Positions 63,970 to 64,000 of a stretch of DNA of 64,000 nt are shown piece after piece (position 1 is the first letter of the stretch; every line of letters begins with the position of its first letter). A model generated the notes under the pieces. That model ran no database searches. It was not told the origin of the DNA and saw nothing but the letters and a program-made list of their open reading frames with translations. Source of the stretch: Lachnoclostridium sp. UBA1308 (GTDB lineage: Bacteria; Bacillota; Clostridia; Lachnospirales; Lachnospiraceae). Location: positions 5,706-69,705 of the forward strand of contig DBTU01000026.1 of assembly GCA_002307215.1 (NCBI GenBank), written 5' to 3'. The position numbers and the translations under genes were made by a program.

Positions 63970-64000
63970 TAATGGCTCGCAAAAATCATGCGAGCCATTA
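63970..64000 (+). terminator. Hairpin at the right window edge (probable terminator)
   Basis: taatggctcgca and tgcgagccatta form a 12-bp perfect stem with loop aaaatca. The downstream T-run, if any, is outside the window. Confidence 0.6.

Overview
The window looks like the chromosome of a low-GC, anaerobic, probably plant-polysaccharide-using Clostridia, most likely Lachnospiraceae. This rests on AT-rich coding sequence, strong AGGAGG-type ribosome binding sites, a T-box leader, a c-di-GMP-I riboswitch, a YesM/YesN two-component pair beside a sugar ABC importer, a GH39 glycosidase, an SLH-domain surface protein, and a DUF4180 gene behind leuA. The species cannot be fixed from sequence alone. 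No rRNA, tRNA, CRISPR array or prophage was seen.

Layout. 1-3.4 kb: an operon running off the left edge (minus strand) with a ComEC-like metallo-beta-lactamase-fold protein, then a LytTR/GHKL two-component system. 3.5-9.7 kb: a 1,736-residue SLH-anchored surface protein, followed by a c-di-GMP-I riboswitch that has no evident gene of its own, then a GNAT acetyltransferase. 9.8-15.4 kb: a decay zone with an IS4-family element carrying perfect 11-bp target duplications, a doubly frameshifted XRE regulator, an intact class II Fic protein and a chimeric histidine-kinase/ABC-exporter pseudogene. 15.4-17.4 kb: a DinG-type helicase.

17.6-30.1 kb is a coherent sugar-acid unit: YesM-type kinase and YesN-type regulator, an unrecognised 633-residue protein, a lipoprotein solute-binding protein with two permeases, two DgoD-like dehydratases, a KDG-type kinase and a KDPG/KDPGal-type aldolase. 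Together they would import an oligosaccharide or sugar acid, dehydrate a galactonate-like acid, and phosphorylate and cleave the keto-deoxy product to pyruvate and a triose phosphate. 30.7-33.1 kb: one full T-box plus a second T-box lacking Stem I, leading leuA and a DUF4180 gene. 33.5-36.7 kb: EamA transporter, GH39 glycosidase, XRE-cupin regulator. 36.9-39.4 kb: lipoprotein plus OmpR-type two-component system.

39.4-53.7 kb is a mixed region: a Gly/Cys-rich small protein, a polytopic membrane protein, an Fpg-like protein without Pro2, a zinc-ribbon membrane protein with a Tyr/Asp-rich segment, a NatA/NatB-like ABC exporter with two permeases, a ~200-bp foldback element, a PadR/DUF2812 pair, a lipoprotein and a secreted HExxH-LRR protein. 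54.0-63.8 kb holds four fused ATPase-permease proteins in two tandem duplicated pairs (A1-B1, A2-B2). The most unusual items are the orphan riboswitch, the one-and-a-half T-box, the duplicated fused ABC pairs with asymmetric signature motifs, the metallopeptidase-like LRR protein behind a nine-G tract, and the foldback element. None can be called a new system with confidence from the sequence alone.
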